This document shows positions 60,216 through 64,000 of a stretch of DNA of 64,000 nt, piece by piece. Origin of the DNA: Chaetoceros tenuissimus (lineage: Eukaryota; Bacillariophyta; Thalassiosirophyceae; Chaetocerotales; Chaetocerotaceae). The position numbers were made by a program, and so were the translations under genes. The DNA lies in assembly GCA_021927905.1 (NCBI GenBank), contig BLLK01000062.1:620001-684000 (forward strand), given 5' to 3'. How positions within the stretch are numbered: position 1 is the stretch's first letter; every line of letters starts with the position of its first letter. Below the pieces are notes generated by a model, which was given only the letters and a program-made list of their open reading frames with translations, was not told the origin of the DNA and made no database searches.

Positions 60216-62049
60216 ATGGCAGAAGACAGAGAAGAATCAGGTGAAGGTAGTGATCTTTATACAGCCAAAGGAGAGCGAAGGCAGTTTGTCAAACACTCAT
60301 ACACCGATTATGCGCAGGAAGACGATGGACCGTTATCCAAGAAAGACGAAGCTATTTTGCAGCAATACGATGAGAATCGCGTGGCTGGTCCCTTCCCTTT
60401 GAAACTCCACATCATTTTGAAAATCTTAGAAGAGGAAGGAAAAGACGGTGAGTTTGTGTTTGGCTTTGGTTGTTTCTTATCACTCGTTCTGGTTTCCCCC
60501 GCCCCAGTCTTGCTTTATTGTTACTTGTTGTTCCTATCGCCAAGAATCATCACTTTCAGATGGGATCTTGTTGTGGTATCGTCATTGAAGCCCTTCAATT
60601 TGTTTCGCGTTTTATGGTCTCTTCTCACATTTTCTTTTAATAGATATATTTTCGTTTTTACCACACGGCCGAAGCTTCGGGATCCACAAGCCTGGCGCGT
60701 TTGAAGACATAATCAAAAGATTCTTCAAACAAAGTCAACTTTCTTCCTTCAGAAGACAGCTCAATCTCTATGGATTCCTCCGTCTGACCAATGGCCGTGA
60801 CTCTGGATCTTACTATCATGAGCTCTTCTTGCGAGGCAGGCCTCTCCTTGCCCTGAGAATGACCCGCACAAGAATCAAGGGTACCAAGATTAGGGCTTCT
60901 TCCTCCCCTTCAGATGAACCAAAACTGTACTCCTATCCTCCTCTTGGACCTGCCATCCGTCCAGAAAGTCAGCAGCCTCGTGTTAGTAAGAAGCAAATGC
61001 TGAATACCATGATGATACCACAGGAAGTTAGAGACCACTTTGCAATGATGCAAGGAGGTGCTATTGGGGTAATGGCAAACCCTGCAATGATGATGAATAA
61101 CATGAACATGCCGAGCATGATTGTTGGCGCGCCAGGAGGGGCAGCAGTTGCTTCGAACAATGCTACTGGTGTAATGGCAACGACTGGAGCAGTAAACTTT
61201 ATGCCTGCTTTGCAACAGCAGCAGCCAGGTACTAGCCAGATGCCGCAGATTGAAATGAATCAAGGGAATGACATGAAGCCGAATTCTCAAGATGATAGTA
61301 AGAAGACTAAAAACGATGATGTTGGACTCGTATCTACGTCCCAACAGCAACCGAGCATCACTCCTGCTGCTACCAATCAGTTCTTTGTGAATCCATTCCA
61401 GCCTCAGATGGTTCCAATGACCGCCATGTCGGCTGCACCTGGAACTTTGAATCAAGGTATGTTTCAATTCAACAACACAGCAGGTGGCAATAGCACTCTT
61501 CAGCAACAGGAAATGATAATGCAGCAACAAGCTAGATACGTTGCTGAGCTCGAGAGAACAGTAGCACTCCAAAACATGGAGAGAAATGAACTAATGGCAT
61601 CTCTTGCAGCATCAAATAATTCCAACAACGTGAAGAATAACAACGGGGCGAGTGATCAGAATGTTGGTACTGGTGTAGGAAATAGTGTGATGTCAACTCC
61701 TGCACAACAGCAATTTGGTGCTGGTAGACTTTTGGTGCCTGGAGGCATGAATGCCCCAAATATGATGGCGCAATTTGGTGGACAAATGATGATGCAAGGA
61801 GTTACACCAATGATGCCATTTCAAACCAATCAGCAGATGATGTTGCCCACAGGCCAACAGATGATGCCAATGATGGCTATGAACAATGTTAACACTTTGA
61901 ATACACAGCCACCTACTTCTGCAAAAGAACAAGAGAAAGAGTCTTCTCCATCTACTGAAGCAGTAGGAGGAAGTAACAACCAAGAGAGAGGTGATAATCA
62001 AGAAGCATCCGCTGCCCCGCGAAACGAACAGCAGGACCACGAGGTATAA
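60216..62049 (+). CDS. HSF-type transcription factor
   Basis: Two exons (60216-60447 and 60644-62049) encode 545 residues; the 196-nt intron (GTGAGT...ATAG) splits the DNA-binding domain. The HSF domain (about 58-150) reads FPLKLHIILKILEEEG, then PHGRSFGIHKPGAFEDIIKR, the recognition helix SQLSSFRRQLNLYGF, and SYYHELFLRGRP. This is the typical diatom form. No clear HR-A/B coiled coil was seen apart from a short heptad-like LERTVALQNMERNELMASLA. The rest is Met-, Gln- and Asn-rich (MMMNNMNMPSM, QQMMLPTGQQMMPMM), a likely activation or phase-separating region. Diatoms have many HSFs; the target is unknown. Confidence 0.92.
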
Positions 62050-62561
62050 CTAGTGGTGGCTTTCATTGGGGAACGCATTTTAGACTCATTTTGTGGAATA
62101 CGAAATACTCTTTGCGTGTTAAGTAATTTTTTAGGACTAAAGATGTGGTTACATGTATAGAAATGCAGATTCTTCCTTTTTTGAAGTAGTTTGAATTCAT
62201 TTTTGTTCTACGTTTTGAGTTCACATTTTTGCTTTTAGATAAAAATTAAAGTCTCCACTAGTCTTACTAGGGACATACAAAACGCAATATTCAATATCGC
62301 TTCGTTTTCGTTGATCGAAAGAGAATATATAGATTCTGGATGTATTGAATGATGTATTTGGTAATTGAAAAACTGTATGAAGGATTTTTTAATTGTTCTT
62401 CTTTTCATACCTTCTCTTCTTGGGTCATTTTTAGAAAGGACAGTAAATGAATAGGTTCTGAGACCTCCACATGAGACAGCTCAGCCATCAGCCATCAGCC
62501 ATCAGCCATCAGCCATCGAAAAATCTCAAGGAAAAACATCACACATCACACATCTTCTTCT
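62050..62561. other. Intergenic, upstream of PUS3
   Basis: AT-rich, with a heptamer repeat at 62484-62518 shortly before the PUS3 start. Nothing else was seen. Confidence 0.5.
62484..62518. repeat. Heptamer microsatellite, five copies
   Basis: gccatca repeats four times and then gccatcg (62484-62518). It lies 43 bp before ATG 62562, so in the PUS3 leader or core promoter. Such repeats vary in copy number. Confidence 0.9.
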
Positions 62562-64000
62562 ATGCCTAAAGTCATTACTTTTTTGACTGATATTTCGCAG
62601 CTTTTCTCTATTCAAGGTCTAATTCTTCAGAGATACATACTTATGTCGTCCCATGAAGAAAATACAAGAAATCAGGATTCTCTACTAAAAGATCTTGGCA
62701 TCAAGTCTTCAAATGAAGCCGTGAAAGTCCTCCATTCTCTGCTTACACAGAATATCATCAACCCTTCACAAATCAAGGCAGCTTCTAAAAATAATACAAA
62801 GAAGAAACCCAAGAAGGCACAGAAAGGAAGTAATATAAATCGTTACATGACCAGACATATTGCTCTAAGATTTCATTATGATGGGGCAACATATAATGGA
62901 CTGGCGCAAAATGTAAATTCTCCTACTGACAATTCAGTTGAGAAAGCTCTATTTGCTGCACTACAAAAAACATGCTTAATCGAGTCAAGAGAATCATGTG
63001 GATATAGCAGATCTGGAAGAACTGATAAAGGTGTTTCTGCTTTTGGACAAGTTGTTGCTTTGCGAGTTCGAAGTGCTTTTCCTATTGGTTCATATTTGAT
63101 AGATGGAGATTCGAAAAGTCTGCTTCAAGAGGATAATTTACCAAAGAATCATTTAGAGAAATTAAAGTGCTTGGTGCCAAAGAAAAAGACTAAAAACAGT
63201 CAAAATGATGAATCGGATTTGGTAGAAAAAGAAATGCTAGAAAAAGACTTTGCACAACTTATCAATAATGTGTTGCCTTCAAATATTAGGATTCTTGGTT
63301 GGTCTCCAGTCTCCGACGAATTCTCTGCTCGCTTTTCTACAAGAAGTAGATTATATAGGTATTTTTTCGTCCGAAGAGATTTGGATCTGCAAGCAATGGA
63401 ATTGGGGTGCAAATACATGATAGGGCGTCATGACTTTCGAAATCTGTGCAAAATGAATTGTGAAGAGGTTGATAATTTTGAGCGAGTTATTCACGAAGGC
63501 AAAATCATAGTTTCAAATGGAAACAATGAGAGTGATGAATTTCCATATGAAGAATATAGCAAGTTTTCAAACCATGAAATGGATTCTGGTGACACAAGTA
63601 GACAAGTCTGTTATATAGAAATCAAGGGACAAGCATTTCTTTGGCATCAAATTCGATGCATCGCTTCTGTCCTTTTCATGATCGGTGAAGGATTAGAAAA
63701 GCCTGAGGTAGTACAAGAACTTCTTGATATCAAGACAAATCCTGGGAAACCATCATATCAGTTTGCACCTGATTTGCCATTGGTTCTTCACAGTTGCGAA
63801 TACTCCAATCTACGATTTGGACATTCAGTACAAAACTTGTGGAGAACATCTTGCGACTTGGAAAATAGATGGGAAGAATTATCACTCACTGCAGAAAGGC
63901 TGAAAAATGGTCTACTTAGTCTTCGTGATGAAGCGGAAGTGAAGGAAGAGGATGTCTACAACTTTGTCAAAGCAATACTGGAGGAAAAGGCAACAAAGGA
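62562..64000 (+). CDS. PUS3: tRNA pseudouridine synthase PUS3/Deg1-like, partial at right edge
   Basis: The frame is open from ATG 62562 to the window end (479 complete codons visible) without introns. An in-frame ATG at 62643 is an alternative start. PUS3 makes pseudouridine at positions 38/39 of tRNAs. After a Lys-rich region, the TruA fold begins with IALRFHYDGATYNGLAQN. The catalytic Asp is in YSRSGRTDKGVSAFGQ, RYFFVRRDL follows, and GRHDFRNLCKMN is the hallmark of PUS3 as opposed to PUS1. AFLWHQIRCIASVLFMIGEG matches the C-terminal half. An insert with Lys/Asp (about 63170-63240) separates the two halves. The C-terminus is missing. Confidence 0.92.
   Translation, partial: MPKVITFLTDISQLFSIQGLILQRYILMSSHEENTRNQDSLLKDLGIKSSNEAVKVLHSLLTQNIINPSQIKAASKNNTKKKPKKAQKGSNINRYMTRHIALRFHYDGATYNGLAQNVNSPTDNSVEKALFAALQKTCLIESRESCGYSRSGRTDKGVSAFGQVVALRVRSAFPIGSYLIDGDSKSLLQEDNLPKNHLEKLKCLVPKKKTKNSQNDESDLVEKEMLEKDFAQLINNVLPSNIRILGWSPVSDEFSARFSTRSRLYRYFFVRRDLDLQAMELGCKYMIGRHDFRNLCKMNCEEVDNFERVIHEGKIIVSNGNNESDEFPYEEYSKFSNHEMDSGDTSRQVCYIEIKGQAFLWHQIRCIASVLFMIGEGLEKPEVVQELLDIKTNPGKPSYQFAPDLPLVLHSCEYSNLRFGHSVQNLWRTSCDLENRWEELSLTAERLKNGLLSLRDEAEVKEEDVYNFVKAILEEKATK

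Noticed and set aside
60910-61572. 220-codon minus-strand open frame opposite the HSF gene
   Set aside because: It is opposite the Met/Gln-rich part of the HSF protein, which gives His/Leu-rich mirror frames by composition.
1-64000. tRNA, rRNA, CRISPR and viral genes
   Set aside because: No T-loop/anticodon pattern, rRNA block, regularly spaced short repeats with unique spacers, or viral hallmark gene was seen by eye on either strand; a covariance search was not possible.

Overview
This window is nuclear DNA of a photosynthetic stramenopile, most likely a diatom. It is AT-rich and gene-dense, with short GT-AG introns, mostly about 60-90 nt and a few of about 200 nt. Seven predicted proteins begin with a signal peptide whose end is followed at once by an aromatic residue inside an 'A-F' type motif. 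This is the bipartite signal used by secondary plastids of red-algal origin. The house-keeping genes are typical eukaryotic ones: VPS34, exportin-2/CSE1, proteasome beta-1, SmD3, the Rieske protein, PUS3 and an HSF factor. I cannot name the species; a centric diatom such as Chaetoceros is a guess.

Layout. 0.8-10.7 kb: a broken SANT/HSF/double-RING regulator gene, a TPR-like MYND-finger protein, a Golgi-type sulfotransferase with a decayed tail copy nearby, a Ser-rich disordered protein, and a small three-exon gene resembling Mediator subunit 8. 11.2-19.1 kb: two paralogous ankyrin proteins in opposite orientation on either side of VPS34, with a 1-kb inverted-repeat element in the gap. 19.3-25.7 kb: an alpha/beta hydrolase, a 0.66-kb TIR element, an NDUFAF6-like protein, a cathepsin Z-like protease with an apparent 5-nt exon, and a FabG-like SDR. 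25.9-27.4 kb: a 527-bp tandem repeat with telomere-like motifs.

27.6-48.6 kb mixes house-keeping genes with a run of plastid genes: CtpA protease, a DUF819 membrane protein, a [2Fe-2S] protein, protochlorophyllide oxidoreductase with a long C-terminal extension, and the lycopene-cyclase paralogue CruP. 49.2-56.4 kb holds two adjacent, unrecognised, probably plastid-targeted repeat proteins. One is a 1948-residue protein with eleven near-identical 98-residue repeats; the other is a small membrane protein with three EEW/RDGY/GGL repeats. 57-64 kb: a nucleotide-sugar transporter, the Rieske protein, an HSF factor and PUS3, which runs off the end.

The strongest leads for something undescribed are the giant repeat protein with its neighbour, the 5-nt exon at the protease active site, and the HSF/SANT/RING architecture. 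Exon joins were deduced from splice motifs, frame and family conservation, without transcript data.
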